A DNA stretch of 64,000 bases from assembly GCA_000163695.1 (NCBI GenBank), contig GG774889.1, positions 358,551-422,550 on the forward strand, in the 5' to 3' direction. Origin of the DNA: Bacteroidetes oral taxon 274 str. F0058 (GTDB taxonomy: Bacteria; Bacteroidota; Bacteroidia; Bacteroidales; Paludibacteraceae). Under the pieces are notes generated by a model. The model had not been told where the DNA came from. It did no database searches and saw only the letters and a list, made by a program, of their open reading frames with translations. The position numbers and the translations under genes were made by a program. Positions within the stretch are counted from its first letter, which is position 1. Each line of letters begins with the position of its first letter. Shown piece by piece: positions 36,768 to 46,100 of this stretch.

Positions 36768-38609
36768 ATGGCAGAAAAAAAATTAAACATTTTGGCAGAT
36801 TTCCCTGCTATCTCTACCGAAGAGTGGATGGCAAAAATCAATACCGACTTAAAAGGTGCCGATTTTGCGAAGAAACTCGTTTGGAAATCGCCCGAGGGTT
36901 TCGATGTTTACCCTTTCTATCGTTTGGAAAACATAGAAGGCTGGCAGACACTCAATTCCGCTCCGGGCAAGTTCCCCTACATCAGAGGCACTAAGGAGGA
37001 CAACGATTGGTTTGTTCGTCAAGAAATCGTAGTAGAAGACGGTGCAAAAGCGAACAAAGAGGCGCTGGAAATACTCGAAGAAGGAATTAATTCGCTGGGC
37101 TTCAGGATTGAGAAAGACAAACTCTCGGCACGGCTCATCGAAGACCTGCTCGATGGCATACAGGCAGATGCGATAGAACTGAACTTCAATATCTGTGCCA
37201 AAAGAGCAAAAGAGCTGACCAAGATTTTGGTCGATTATTTCCAGACAAACAAATACGATTTGTCGAAGCTGGAAGGCTCTATAAACTTCGACCCCATCAA
37301 CAGAATGTTGGTAAAAGGTACGAAACACGACCTCGACTTCATAGTCGAATACATTGTGCCGCTCGTGAAAGAAGCCGAGCAGTTGCCACAATATCGTGTG
37401 GTAAACGTAAACGCCGTATCGCTGAGCGATGCAGGAGCCTATATCGTGCAAGAACTCGGTTATGCATTGGCTTGGGGCGAACAATATCTGAATATAATGA
37501 CAGACAACGGCATAGACGTAGATACCGCTGCCAAATCGATTAAATTCAACTTTGGCGTCGGCGGCAACTATTTTATGGAAATAGCCAAATTCCGTGCCGC
37601 CCGTCTGCTCTGGGCTAAGATAGTAGAGGCATACAAACCAAAATGCGACTGTGCCGCCAAGATGAGGGTACACGCGCGTACTTCACTGTTCAATATGACT
37701 GTATTCGATGCACACGTCAATCTGTTGCGTTCGCAGACGGAGGCTATGAGTGCCGTTATAGCAGGTGTAGACTCGCTTACCGTAACGCCGTTTGATGCTA
37801 CGTACGAAACTCCCGACAAGTTTGCCGAGAGAATAGCCAAAAACCAACAGTTGCTGCTCAAAGAAGAGTCGAACTTCGACAAGGTCGTAGACGTATCGGG
37901 AGGTTCTTATTATGTAGAAACTCTTACAGAGAAAATAGCCGAAGAGGCTTGGAAGGTATTTTTGCAGACCGAAGAAAAGGGCTTCCTCAACCTTGTCATA
38001 GAAGGAGCCGTGCAAGACGAGATACGTGCAATATCCGATGCCCGTCTGAAAAAAATATCGTCTCGCAGAGAGATATTGCTCGGTACCAACCAGTTCCCCA
38101 ACTTCAACGAAACGGCTCACGAAAAGATAAAAATTACAGCCGAAGCTTGTGAGCACGGCGAGCTGAAAACTCTGCCGCATCTGAGAGCTGCCCAGCAGTT
38201 CGAGGCGTTGCGTCTGGCGACGGAGAAAGCTCCGCACCGCCCGAAAGCGTTTATGCTCACTATCGGTAACTTGGCTATGCGTCTGGCAAGAGCACAGTTC
38301 TCGTGCAACTTCTTTGCTTGTGCAGGCTACGAGGTGATAGACAATTTGGGTTTCAACACGATAGAAGAGGGTGTCGAAGCTGCACGTAAAGCAGGTGCCG
38401 ACATCATCGTATTATGCTCGTCGGACGACGAATACGCTACGCTTGCTCCTGAGGCATTCAAGGCTATCGGAGGCAAACAGATATTTGTTGTGGCGGGAGC
38501 TCCGGCTTGTATGGAAGACTTGCAGAAGGTCGGTATAGACAACTTTATTAATGTGAAGACTAATGTTTTGGAAGCACTGACAATGTACAGCTCCAAATTA
38601 GGTATTTAA
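36768..38609 (+). CDS. mutA: methylmalonyl-CoA mutase small subunit
   Basis: With MutB, converts succinyl-CoA and methylmalonyl-CoA, the route to propionate. Mutase barrel with GVGGNYFMEIAKFRAARLLWAKIVE and VDSLTVTPFDATYETPD. The C-terminal cobalamin-like domain (ARAQFSCNFFACAGYEVIDNLG) lacks the DxHxxG cobalt-ligand motif, as expected for the non-catalytic beta chain. 613 aa is normal. mutB follows after 62 bp. No cobalamin riboswitch was recognised upstream. Confidence 0.95.
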   Translation: MAEKKLNILADFPAISTEEWMAKINTDLKGADFAKKLVWKSPEGFDVYPFYRLENIEGWQTLNSAPGKFPYIRGTKEDNDWFVRQEIVVEDGAKANKEALEILEEGINSLGFRIEKDKLSARLIEDLLDGIQADAIELNFNICAKRAKELTKILVDYFQTNKYDLSKLEGSINFDPINRMLVKGTKHDLDFIVEYIVPLVKEAEQLPQYRVVNVNAVSLSDAGAYIVQELGYALAWGEQYLNIMTDNGIDVDTAAKSIKFNFGVGGNYFMEIAKFRAARLLWAKIVEAYKPKCDCAAKMRVHARTSLFNMTVFDAHVNLLRSQTEAMSAVIAGVDSLTVTPFDATYETPDKFAERIAKNQQLLLKEESNFDKVVDVSGGSYYVETLTEKIAEEAWKVFLQTEEKGFLNLVIEGAVQDEIRAISDARLKKISSRREILLGTNQFPNFNETAHEKIKITAEACEHGELKTLPHLRAAQQFEALRLATEKAPHRPKAFMLTIGNLAMRLARAQFSCNFFACAGYEVIDNLGFNTIEEGVEAARKAGADIIVLCSSDDEYATLAPEAFKAIGGKQIFVVAGAPACMEDLQKVGIDNFINVKTNVLEALTMYSSKLGI

Positions 38610-38671
38610 TTTTCTCGCAAAATAAAATAGTGAGAATCATTCATTAAAATAAAATCTAAAAAACAGATAAA

Positions 38672-40792
38672 ATGAAACCGGATTTTAAAAATATAAAAAT
38701 ATCGGAGGTCGTAGCCTCCAAAACCGAGCCGAGCGACAAACTCTGGCTCACACCCGAACAGATAAAAGTAAAGAATATCTATACCAAAGAAGATATCGCC
38801 GGAATGGAACATCTCAACTATGTCGCCGGCTTGCCGCCGTTCCTTCGCGGACCGTATAGCGGTATGTATGCAATGCGTCCTTGGACAATACGTCAGTATG
38901 CGGGTTTCTCGACAGCCGAAGAGAGTAACGCTTTCTATCGTCGTAACCTCGCAGCAGGGCAGAAAGGTCTGTCCGTGGCGTTTGACCTCGCTACTCACCG
39001 CGGATACGATGCCGACCACGAACGTGTCGTGGGCGACGTAGGTAAAGCAGGTGTATCTATCTGCTCGGTAGAGGATATGAAAGTACTCTTCGACGGTATA
39101 CCGTTGAATAAGATGTCGGTGTCTATGACGATGAACGGAGCCGTACTGCCTGTGCTTGCCTTCTATATCGTGGCAGGTCAGGAGCAAGGTGCTACGCTCG
39201 ACGAGATGGCAGGTACTATACAGAACGATATCCTCAAAGAGTTTATGGTGCGTAATACATATATCTATCCGCCGAAATTCTCGATGAGAATCATTGCCGA
39301 TATATTCGAATACACATCGAAGAATATGCCTAAGTTCAACTCTATCTCTATCTCGGGCTATCATATGCAGGAGGCAGGAGCAACAGCCGATATCGAGCTG
39401 GCTTACACGTTGGCCGACGGTTGGGAATATCTCCGTGCCGGCGTCAATGCGGGTATGAGTATCGATGCCTTCGCTCCACGTCTGTCGTTCTTCTGGGCTA
39501 TCGGTATGAATCACTTTATGGAGATAGCCAAGATGCGTGCCGCACGTATGCTTTGGGCTAAGATAGTGAAGACATTCAACCCCAAGAACGAAAAGTCGCT
39601 TGCCCTGCGTACTCACTCGCAGACGTCAGGTTGGTCGCTTACGGAGCAAGACCCGTTCAACAACGTGGGCAGAACCTGTATCGAGGCTATGGGAGCGGCT
39701 CTGGGACATACACAGTCGCTACACACCAACGCTCTCGACGAGGCTATCGCTCTACCTACCGACTTCTCGGCACGTATTGCACGTAATACACAGATATATA
39801 TACAGGAAGAGACTCAGATATGCCGCGAGATAGACCCATGGGGTGGCTCGTATTATATCGAATCGCTTACGAACGAAATAGCCGAAAAAGCTTGGGCTCT
39901 CATACAGGAGGTACAGGAACTCGGCGGAATGGCTGCCGCTATCGAAACAGGTATACCGAAGATGCGTATCGAAGAGGCTGCCGCTCGTACACAAGCCCGT
40001 ATCGACAGTGGAGAGCAGACTGTGGTGGGTGTAAACCGTTACCGTCTGGAGCACGAAGACTCTATCGATACTCTCGAGGTAGACAATACAGCAGTGCGTC
40101 GCCAGCAGATAGAACGTCTGAACGACCTGAAATCTAAACGCGACAACGCTGCGGTAAAAAAAGCTCTTGCCGCTATCACCGAGTGTGTGAAGACGGGCAA
40201 TGGCAACCTACTCGAGCTTGCCGTAGAGGCTGCACGTGTGAGGGCAACTTTGGGTGAAATCTCAGATGCTTGCGAAGAGGTCGTAGGCAGATATAAAGCA
40301 ACTATTAGAACTATTTCAGGAGTGTATTCAGCAGGAGCAAAAGATGGCGAATATTTCAAAAAAGCTTGCGAGCTAACAGCGGAATTTGCCAAAAAAGAGG
40401 GTCGTCAGCCGCGTATAATGATAGCCAAGATGGGTCAGGACGGGCACGACCGAGGTGGAAAAGTAGTAGCTACGGGTTATGCCGACTGCGGTTTCGACGT
40501 CGATATGGGACCGCTCTTCCAGACGCCCGCAGAGGCTGCCAAGCAGGCTGTCGAGAACGACGTCCACGTGCTTGGCGTATCGTCGCTTGCCGCAGGACAC
40601 AAGACACTCGTGCCGCAGGTAATCGAAGAGCTCAAGAAACTCGGACGTGAAGATATCGTCGTTATCGCCGGTGGCGTGATACCGCCGCAGGATTACGACT
40701 TCCTCTACAAAGCAGGCGTAGCAGCGATATTCGGACCAGGCTCCAATGTAGCGAAATCGGCTATGGTGATTATGGAGATATTGATGAGTTAA
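38672..40792 (+). CDS. mutB: methylmalonyl-CoA mutase large subunit
   Basis: Catalytic alpha chain. N-terminal PFLRGPYSGMYAMRPWTIRQYAGFSTAEESN (substrate channel, key part WTIRQYAGFSTA), the barrel with RTHSQTSGWSLTEQDPFNNVGRT, and the B12 domain with GQDGHDRGGKVVATGYADCGFDV, holding the His that replaces dimethylbenzimidazole on cobalt. 706 aa is normal. The mutase chaperone MeaB and methylmalonyl-CoA epimerase genes are not adjacent. A hairpin terminator follows. Confidence 0.97.
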   Translation: MKPDFKNIKISEVVASKTEPSDKLWLTPEQIKVKNIYTKEDIAGMEHLNYVAGLPPFLRGPYSGMYAMRPWTIRQYAGFSTAEESNAFYRRNLAAGQKGLSVAFDLATHRGYDADHERVVGDVGKAGVSICSVEDMKVLFDGIPLNKMSVSMTMNGAVLPVLAFYIVAGQEQGATLDEMAGTIQNDILKEFMVRNTYIYPPKFSMRIIADIFEYTSKNMPKFNSISISGYHMQEAGATADIELAYTLADGWEYLRAGVNAGMSIDAFAPRLSFFWAIGMNHFMEIAKMRAARMLWAKIVKTFNPKNEKSLALRTHSQTSGWSLTEQDPFNNVGRTCIEAMGAALGHTQSLHTNALDEAIALPTDFSARIARNTQIYIQEETQICREIDPWGGSYYIESLTNEIAEKAWALIQEVQELGGMAAAIETGIPKMRIEEAAARTQARIDSGEQTVVGVNRYRLEHEDSIDTLEVDNTAVRRQQIERLNDLKSKRDNAAVKKALAAITECVKTGNGNLLELAVEAARVRATLGEISDACEEVVGRYKATIRTISGVYSAGAKDGEYFKKACELTAEFAKKEGRQPRIMIAKMGQDGHDRGGKVVATGYADCGFDVDMGPLFQTPAEAAKQAVENDVHVLGVSSLAAGHKTLVPQVIEELKKLGREDIVVIAGGVIPPQDYDFLYKAGVAAIFGPGSNVAKSAMVIMEILMS

Positions 40793-40842
40793 ATGTTTTT
40801 ATTTAGCATAAAGTAAGTAATTTAGATTAAATTAGTAGGAGA

Positions 40843-40881
40843 GGGGCTGTAGCTGTTTACAATGCTACGGCTCATCTTTTT
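40843..40881 (+). terminator. terminator after mutAB
   Basis: GGGGCTGTAGC (40843-40853) pairs with GCTACGGCTC (40864-40873), with G-T wobbles, followed by a short T run. Confidence 0.65.
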
Positions 40882-40934
40882 GTCTATGAATAGATGTGTG
40901 GAATTGGTGTGTCTCCTTACCGAATGTCGTCGAT

Positions 40935-40970
40935 AAAAAATAGAGATGCTCCCTGTCGGGTAACATCTCT
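40935..40970 (-). terminator. terminator of the DUF417 gene
   Basis: AGAGATG (40942-40948) pairs with CATCTCT (40964-40970). On the minus strand ATTTTTT follows. Confidence 0.6.
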
Positions 40971-41009
40971 ACATCAATAACTAAAACTATTAACTATGAA
41001 AAATACTTT

Positions 41010-41627
41010 TTATTTCGTTTTCAGAATACGTTGTGCTGCGTCGGAGGCAGCTATCAACCCTCCTGCCATCATTATGATGTCTTTGAGCACCAGACGCCCC
41101 GCTCCCGAGAGATAGGGAAAGCCATATTGCGGTGTCGGGAAGTCGCCGCCCAGATTGGGCACATAGACCTCGGGTGTGGTGATGAGGAACGATAGCGTAA
41201 CTATCGACATACCGAATGTAAGCAATCCGCCGACCAATCCTATCTTTGGCGACCATATACCGAGTAGGGTCAGCAGACCGATAATGACAATGACCGTACC
41301 CAAAGCGTACGAGAAGGTGTATGTGCCGTTTGCCCTGTGCCAATCGACATTTTTCTGTACGGTTTTGCCTTCGGGATTTTTGTGCAGAGTATACTCGGCA
41401 ACGGTATTGCCTTTTTCATCAACGGCAGTTTTGCCCGTATTGTTGTAGAAAAAACTCATAAACGGACTGTTTGTTACGAAAGGTACTATGCCGTCCGCTT
41501 CGTATTGGAAAGCCTTGAGTCCGCCTATCCAAGCCATTACGATAAATATGGCTATTCTTATAAAATTGATAAAATACTTTTGCCACGAGGCAATGATTTT
41601 TATTACATCCATTACTAATTTTATCAT
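41010..41627 (-). CDS. DUF417 (YkgB/RclC-like) membrane protein
   Basis: 205 aa with about four hydrophobic segments (FIRIAIFIVMAWIGGLKAF, TFSYALGTVIVIIGLLTLLG, IGLVGGLLTFGMSIVTLSFL, a C-terminal one). AWIGGLKAFQYEADGIVPFVTNSPFMSF (key part GGLKAF, EADGIVPFV) and the ending DFPTPQYGFPYLSGAGRLVLKD are DUF417 hallmarks. E. coli RclC, in the hypochlorous-acid response operon, is a member. A role in reactive-chlorine tolerance here is inference only. Own promoter element and terminator. Confidence 0.88.
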   Translation of the reverse strand: MIKLVMDVIKIIASWQKYFINFIRIAIFIVMAWIGGLKAFQYEADGIVPFVTNSPFMSFFYNNTGKTAVDEKGNTVAEYTLHKNPEGKTVQKNVDWHRANGTYTFSYALGTVIVIIGLLTLLGIWSPKIGLVGGLLTFGMSIVTLSFLITTPEVYVPNLGGDFPTPQYGFPYLSGAGRLVLKDIIMMAGGLIAASDAAQRILKTK

Positions 41628-41836
41628 TTTGTTTTCTTTAAAAATTTGTTTATGTAGAATTACTGTTAAATTTCGGCTGCAAAGGTATTACAAATAATTC
41701 ATTTGATAAGAATAATGTTTTTTATTATACAATTTATTTCATCTATCGAATGTTGGTTTTAGGGTGTCGTGAGCTGTGTGTATACGATATTACGTTTATT
41801 ATCTGTTTTATAAGTTTTGTGAGAAAAACCGTTATA
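41628..41836. other. non-coding upstream region of the DUF417 gene
   Basis: AT-rich, no gene. Holds the -7 element at 41680-41687 and leads into the tandem array. Confidence 0.5.
41680..41687 (-). promoter_or_regulatory. -7 element for the DUF417 gene
   Basis: Minus-strand TACCTTTG, 53 bp before the ATG. The 21-bp repeat array begins about 150 bp further upstream. Confidence 0.5.
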
Positions 41837-42151
41837 TCCGAGTTCCGAGGTCGAATATCCAAGCTCCGATGTCGAAGAGTTCACCTACGAGGTCAAACTT
41901 CCGAGCTCTGAGGTCAAACTTCCGAGTTCTGAGGTCAAACTTCCGAGTTCTGAGGTCAATCGTCCGAGTTCCGAGGTCAAACTTCCGAGTTCCGAGGTCA
42001 AACTTCCGAGTCCTGAGGTAAATCATCTGAGCTCCGAGGTCGGAGAGTTCACCTACGAGGTCAAACATCCGAGTTCATAAGTCAAATAATTTACCTCTGA
42101 GGTCAGAGAGTTCACCTCTGAGGTAAACTAATTGAGTCCTGAGGCGAAAAA
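41837..42151. repeat. 21-bp tandem repeat array, 15 units
   Basis: Fifteen consecutive 21-bp units between the LRR gene and the DUF417 gene, boundaries every 21 bp from 41837. Most begin TCCGAG, and the conserved core is GAGGTCAAAC (minus strand GTTTGACCTC). Units 7 and 8 (41963-42004) are identical. Units at 41879, 42047 and 42110 share a variant start GTTCACCT. The period equals two helical turns. Because 21 is a multiple of 3, spurious repetitive reading frames run across it on both strands. Confidence 0.9.
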
Positions 42152-42184
42152 AACAGATGCAAACTTGTAAGTAGTCTGCATCTG
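42147..42184 (-). terminator. terminator of the LRR gene
   Basis: CAGATGCA (42154-42161) pairs perfectly with TGCATCTG (42177-42184). On the minus strand a run of seven T follows. Confidence 0.8.
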
Positions 42185-42219
42185 CCATGTTATGAAAAAT
42201 CCAATTTAAAAAACAATTG

Positions 42220-45200
42220 TTATCTTACTTGTACTTTTTTGGCACTTTTTCCGTTCGTCGAAGAGAGTTCTACGATATAAATACCTTGCGGAATATCATA
42301 CGAACTTACGTTATCCTTTATCAGGTCGGTCTTGACAATCTGTCCAGTAACGGTATAGATGTTCATTGTGTGTCCTTTGGCGCCTTTTATCGTGATGGTT
42401 CCTTCGTAAGCAATTATATCAGTATTGTTGCCGTATGTTTCGTCGGTGCCCGTCAGAGTATAGCTGATGGCATTGGTCTTTAATTGCAGTTTTGGGAACT
42501 TGTCGTTTTGCATTACACAGTATACCTTTTCGTTGACTTGTTTCAGGAATACCGTTACACCGTCTTTGATGGCGTAATGGTTGCCTTCTTTGAGAATGGT
42601 ACTGTCTTGTTTGAGCCAAGTGTATTTGGTGAAATGACCGTCGATATTGTATTCGCTGCTCAGATCTACCTTGCCCACTCCGTCGGGTATGACGACGTCT
42701 GCCTGCGGGTGATATATGAAGAAGTTGATGAACACTCGCGGCAGGGTGCTTAACTTGAATAGATTCCTATCCAAATGGCAGGAGTTTATCTTGGTCTGAG
42801 TTGTCAAATCGATATTACCGAGTCGATTGTTGGTAAGGAATATGTCGGTAATATTTTTTGAATTCTTCAGATTGATATTTTCGAGTTCGTTGCTGCCTAT
42901 CGACAACAGACTTAGAGCGGGTAGCGACGAGAGGTCTATATCTTTCAGTTTATTTCCGTCGAGGAAAAGATAAGAAAGTTTCGACAGTTTCTTGACGTCA
43001 ATCGAAGAGAATCGGTTGTTGGTAAGGTTCAACAACATAATGTCTTTGTTGTTTGTCAAATCTATTGTCGAAAGACGGCTTCCTTTTAGTATAAGTTGTG
43101 TCAGTTTGGTATTGTGCGACACATCTATCGACATCAGATTGGCATCGTAAAGAGCAAGGCAGGTCATTTCCTTCAATTTCGAGACATCAATGTCTTTCAG
43201 ATTGATATTACTTACGCTCAGTACTCTCAGATGGCACGGGTCGTCGTTGTATGCATAGAATTTTATGGTCTTATTGTTGCCAAGATTTCCTTTGTATATG
43301 GTGTAAGTGGTGTCTAACTTCAATTGAGTAAGTTTACCGTTGCCGTAGTCGGCATAGATATATCCGGCGTTGTCGCCTGCCAACGATAATTCGAAGTTCT
43401 TACCTACGGCATCGAGCGATGTGAGTGTTGCGACAATGGTTTCGGGAGCTTTCGACGGAAGCGTCATTGTCGTCTTCAGAGTAAGGTCAGGCCAAGAGGC
43501 ATTGGTCATCTCGCAATATACACTGTCGGTCTGTGCATCGAGGAATGTGGTAATACCGTCTTCTACTTTGTAGTCGAGGTTTGCCACCATTTTACTGCCG
43601 TTCTTGAAGAACCATACGTATTCTGTCTTGTTTTCGTCTACTTTCGCCTCCGATGCAATGTCTATCATCGGGGCTCTGTCGGCTATCTCTATGCGGTGTT
43701 GCACGTTGTAGAAAATACGTTTTGCACTGCTTTTGGGTAGCGTACTGAACCTAAAGTAGTTGTCGTTGAGCCAAACGATATTCAGGTTTGTATTTCGCGA
43801 CAGGTCTATCTTGTAAAATTTATTGTTGTTGAGATAGAGTTCGGTAAGTTCGAGCGGAGAGCGTAGGTCTATCTCCGACAGCAGATTGTTGTTTGCCGTT
43901 AGTGTTATTATGTTTTTACATTCACTGAGCAACAGAGACTTCAGCTTATTGTTGCTGACATCTACCGTTATAAGTGCCTCATGGCGTTTCAGGTCGAGAG
44001 TTTCCAGCAAATTGTCTGCCACCGACAGATTGGTAATAAACCAGTTGTTTTTTAGGTCGAGTGTTTTTAGTTTATTTTTGTGCAAAACTAACGATTTCAG
44101 ATTGGAACTTTGGCTTATGTCGATGCTTGCCAGTTCGTTGTTGGCAAGGTCTAACGTATGCAATGCATACATATTGACAAACGAGATGTCTCTGACATTG
44201 TTGTGCTGTATTTTGAGGTCTTTTATCTGTACCCCGGGATAAGTATAAACCTTAACGGTATCACCTGCCAAATTGCCTACTATCTCCGTACTGCTTCCGT
44301 ATTGCGGTATATAGGTCTGGAGTTTGAAGCCTTTGAGTACGCCGTCGCCGAAGTCTACTTTCACGGAGTCTCCGTGGTTGAAGGCTGTCATTGTCAATGA
44401 TATTCGATTGCCTATATTCTTGCCCGTTTTGAATTTAAAGGCGAGAGAAGGCTTGTTCATATCTTCGGGTTTGAGTACCATAAATTTGGTCGTTTTCAGC
44501 GTCAAGAATGCATAATGGCTGTTTGTGGCGCTTACGTATACGCTGTCTTTCTGCGGTTTGAGGAACGTGAAAACACCATTAGACTCCTTATAGTCTTTGC
44601 CTTCTTCCAGAGTAGTCTCTTCGGAGGGTTTCTTGGTATTGGTCAACTTCACGCTGTAAGTAGTGGCGGTTGCTTCGTTATATGTTTGTGCACTTATATC
44701 TAACTTGCCTCCTACGGCTATTTGCACCTTTTTAATATCTATGTCAGCCTGTGGATTGAATACGTATTCGCCTAATTTTGGGAAGTCGGCTGCTACCGGT
44801 AGAGTGTTGAAGTTGAGTCTGTTTCTGTAGCAAATAATTTCGAGTAGCTCTTTGTTGTTCGATAAATTGAGCGTATCAAGATTGTTTTTGGAGCAGTAAA
44901 GTGATTGTAGCTTGGGGTTTTTGCTCAAATCGATTTTATCGAGTCCTTGTGCCGTGAAGAACAGATATCTGAGGTCTGGCATATTGGTAACGTCGAGGCT
45001 TTCGACAGCAGCCATATTGGGAGCTTTTGCCAGATATAGTTGTTGCAGTTTCGTATTATTCGACAAGTCTATCCGGCTTATGTTATTGTAGCTAAAGTTA
45101 AGAATACGCAATTCGGTATTCTTGGTAACATCAAGAGACGAGAGTCCTGTAAGGTCGACTGAGAGTTCTATAAGATTTGTCTGTTTTGAGACATCGATGG

Positions 45201-45771
45201 TTCCCATATTTTCATTGCCGTGCAAGTCGATTGACAGCAGTTTCAGATTATTGGAGAAGTCGACAGCCTGCATATTAGTGTTAGAGTATGCAGATAAAAC
45301 TTTCAAATGGGGATTCTTCGAAATATCCAATTTGGTGAGCATATTGTCGTTGCAATCCAAATATACCAATCCGTGTTGGTTCGATACGTCGAGAGCAGGT
45401 AAAGAGTCGTGGCTGAGTACGATATTCTTCAAACTGTCGCAGCCCGAGAGGTTGATAGAGGTGAGCCTGAATCCGGAACATCTGATGTAGTTTAGCAATG
45501 TCTTGTCGGCATAAACCTTTATAGGCTGATTAATATCGGTATTGCCTAAAAGCGATACACTATCATTGGCTTTTATCGTATACGACCGGAGTGTGCCGTC
45601 GCCAAAATCCACCTGAATGTTACCGCCGGCATTCGACCCGAGTACAAAAAGCACCTTGGGAGAATTAAGGGTCTTCATCGTAATAGCGGGATTGTCCGCT
45701 CGCAACGATAAATTAGATACACAGAGCAAGAAAAACAAGCTCCATAGAGGTAAAAATACTTTCTTTTGCAT
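42220..45771 (-). CDS. leucine-rich-repeat T9SS cargo protein
   Basis: About 1,183 aa. ATG at 45771 (MQKKVFLPLWSLFFLLCVSN) starts a signal peptide; an in-frame ATG at 45780 is less likely. Three similar modules follow, each with a PKD-like strand block containing VDFGDG or ADYGNG, a set of 22-24-residue LRRs (LDVSNN-type, for example YLDCNDNMLTKLDISKNP), and a closing beta domain with the pattern LEEGKDYKESNGVFTFL. The modules lie near 45.7-44.5, 44.45-43.5 and 43.45-42.5 kb. The last ~75 residues (HTMNIYTVTGQIVKTDL to GIYIVELSSTNGKSAKK) are a type A T9SS sorting domain. Adhesion is inferred from the LRRs. Confidence 0.88.
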   Translation of the reverse strand: MQKKVFLPLWSLFFLLCVSNLSLRADNPAITMKTLNSPKVLFVLGSNAGGNIQVDFGDGTLRSYTIKANDSVSLLGNTDINQPIKVYADKTLLNYIRCSGFRLTSINLSGCDSLKNIVLSHDSLPALDVSNQHGLVYLDCNDNMLTKLDISKNPHLKVLSAYSNTNMQAVDFSNNLKLLSIDLHGNENMGTIDVSKQTNLIELSVDLTGLSSLDVTKNTELRILNFSYNNISRIDLSNNTKLQQLYLAKAPNMAAVESLDVTNMPDLRYLFFTAQGLDKIDLSKNPKLQSLYCSKNNLDTLNLSNNKELLEIICYRNRLNFNTLPVAADFPKLGEYVFNPQADIDIKKVQIAVGGKLDISAQTYNEATATTYSVKLTNTKKPSEETTLEEGKDYKESNGVFTFLKPQKDSVYVSATNSHYAFLTLKTTKFMVLKPEDMNKPSLAFKFKTGKNIGNRISLTMTAFNHGDSVKVDFGDGVLKGFKLQTYIPQYGSSTEIVGNLAGDTVKVYTYPGVQIKDLKIQHNNVRDISFVNMYALHTLDLANNELASIDISQSSNLKSLVLHKNKLKTLDLKNNWFITNLSVADNLLETLDLKRHEALITVDVSNNKLKSLLLSECKNIITLTANNNLLSEIDLRSPLELTELYLNNNKFYKIDLSRNTNLNIVWLNDNYFRFSTLPKSSAKRIFYNVQHRIEIADRAPMIDIASEAKVDENKTEYVWFFKNGSKMVANLDYKVEDGITTFLDAQTDSVYCEMTNASWPDLTLKTTMTLPSKAPETIVATLTSLDAVGKNFELSLAGDNAGYIYADYGNGKLTQLKLDTTYTIYKGNLGNNKTIKFYAYNDDPCHLRVLSVSNINLKDIDVSKLKEMTCLALYDANLMSIDVSHNTKLTQLILKGSRLSTIDLTNNKDIMLLNLTNNRFSSIDVKKLSKLSYLFLDGNKLKDIDLSSLPALSLLSIGSNELENINLKNSKNITDIFLTNNRLGNIDLTTQTKINSCHLDRNLFKLSTLPRVFINFFIYHPQADVVIPDGVGKVDLSSEYNIDGHFTKYTWLKQDSTILKEGNHYAIKDGVTVFLKQVNEKVYCVMQNDKFPKLQLKTNAISYTLTGTDETYGNNTDIIAYEGTITIKGAKGHTMNIYTVTGQIVKTDLIKDNVSSYDIPQGIYIVELSSTNGKSAKKVQVR

Positions 45772-45846
45772 AAAAAACAAATTTATAATTTAACAATAAT
45801 TCCAATCTTAATCAGATACTTACAATAATTTCTTACATATAAGCGG

Positions 45847-45854
45847 CAAAGATA
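45847..45854 (-). promoter_or_regulatory. -7 element for the LRR gene
   Basis: Minus-strand TATCTTTG, 76 bp before the ATG. Confidence 0.45.
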
Positions 45855-45920
45855 GTAATATTTATGAAATAAAAAAAAACAATAAGCTTTTTTGGGTTGC
45901 CGTGATAGGCTACATCTTAT

Positions 45921-46086
45921 TTCGCTGTTTCGTTTTTGTAATCGTATTTGTCATAAAAAAGTTCTCGATGGCGTCTCTCGTTTGTCCGATATAATCGGCA
46001 ATAGCGGTTTTTTTATCATCGGGAATATACGGATAAAGTTCTGCAACGATGTCAATTATCGGTTTGTGGAAATTTTCTCCAAATTC
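45921..46086 (-). pseudogene. broken partial copy of the gene at 51276-51599
   Basis: 166 bp align to 51391-51557 with 7 mismatches and one deleted base (about 95% identity), covering codons ~15-70 of that gene. The deletion (near 45958) shifts the frame, and both ends of the gene are missing. It is therefore a remnant of a duplication or of recombination at the island edge. Confidence 0.85.
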
Positions 46087-46100
46087 TCCTTATTTCTCTC

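Larger units (their letters stand above)
45772..46100. other. intergenic junction between LRR gene and immunity island
   Basis: Contains the LRR promoter element (45847-45854), an A-rich run near 45870-45880, and the broken gene copy at 45921-46086. The change from the Bacteroidetes-like promoter to island-type DNA makes this the probable low-coordinate boundary of the island. Confidence 0.55.

Noticed and set aside
36600..36768. Cobalamin riboswitch before the methylmalonyl-CoA mutase genes.
   Set aside because: The space before mutA is only 19 bp after the PAS gene, and no B12-box-like sequence was seen upstream of 35317.
38606..39616. 336-codon minus-strand frame opposite mutB.
   Set aside because: Shadow of mutB, a strongly conserved enzyme.
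41776..42068. Repetitive reading frames on both strands across the 21-bp array (81 aa plus strand, 78 aa minus strand).
   Set aside because: They exist only because 21 is divisible by three; they have no start signals, and their sequence is an echo of the DNA repeat.
41837..42151. Possible CRISPR array.
   Set aside because: Units are contiguous 21-bp tandem repeats without unique spacers, and no cas genes are nearby.
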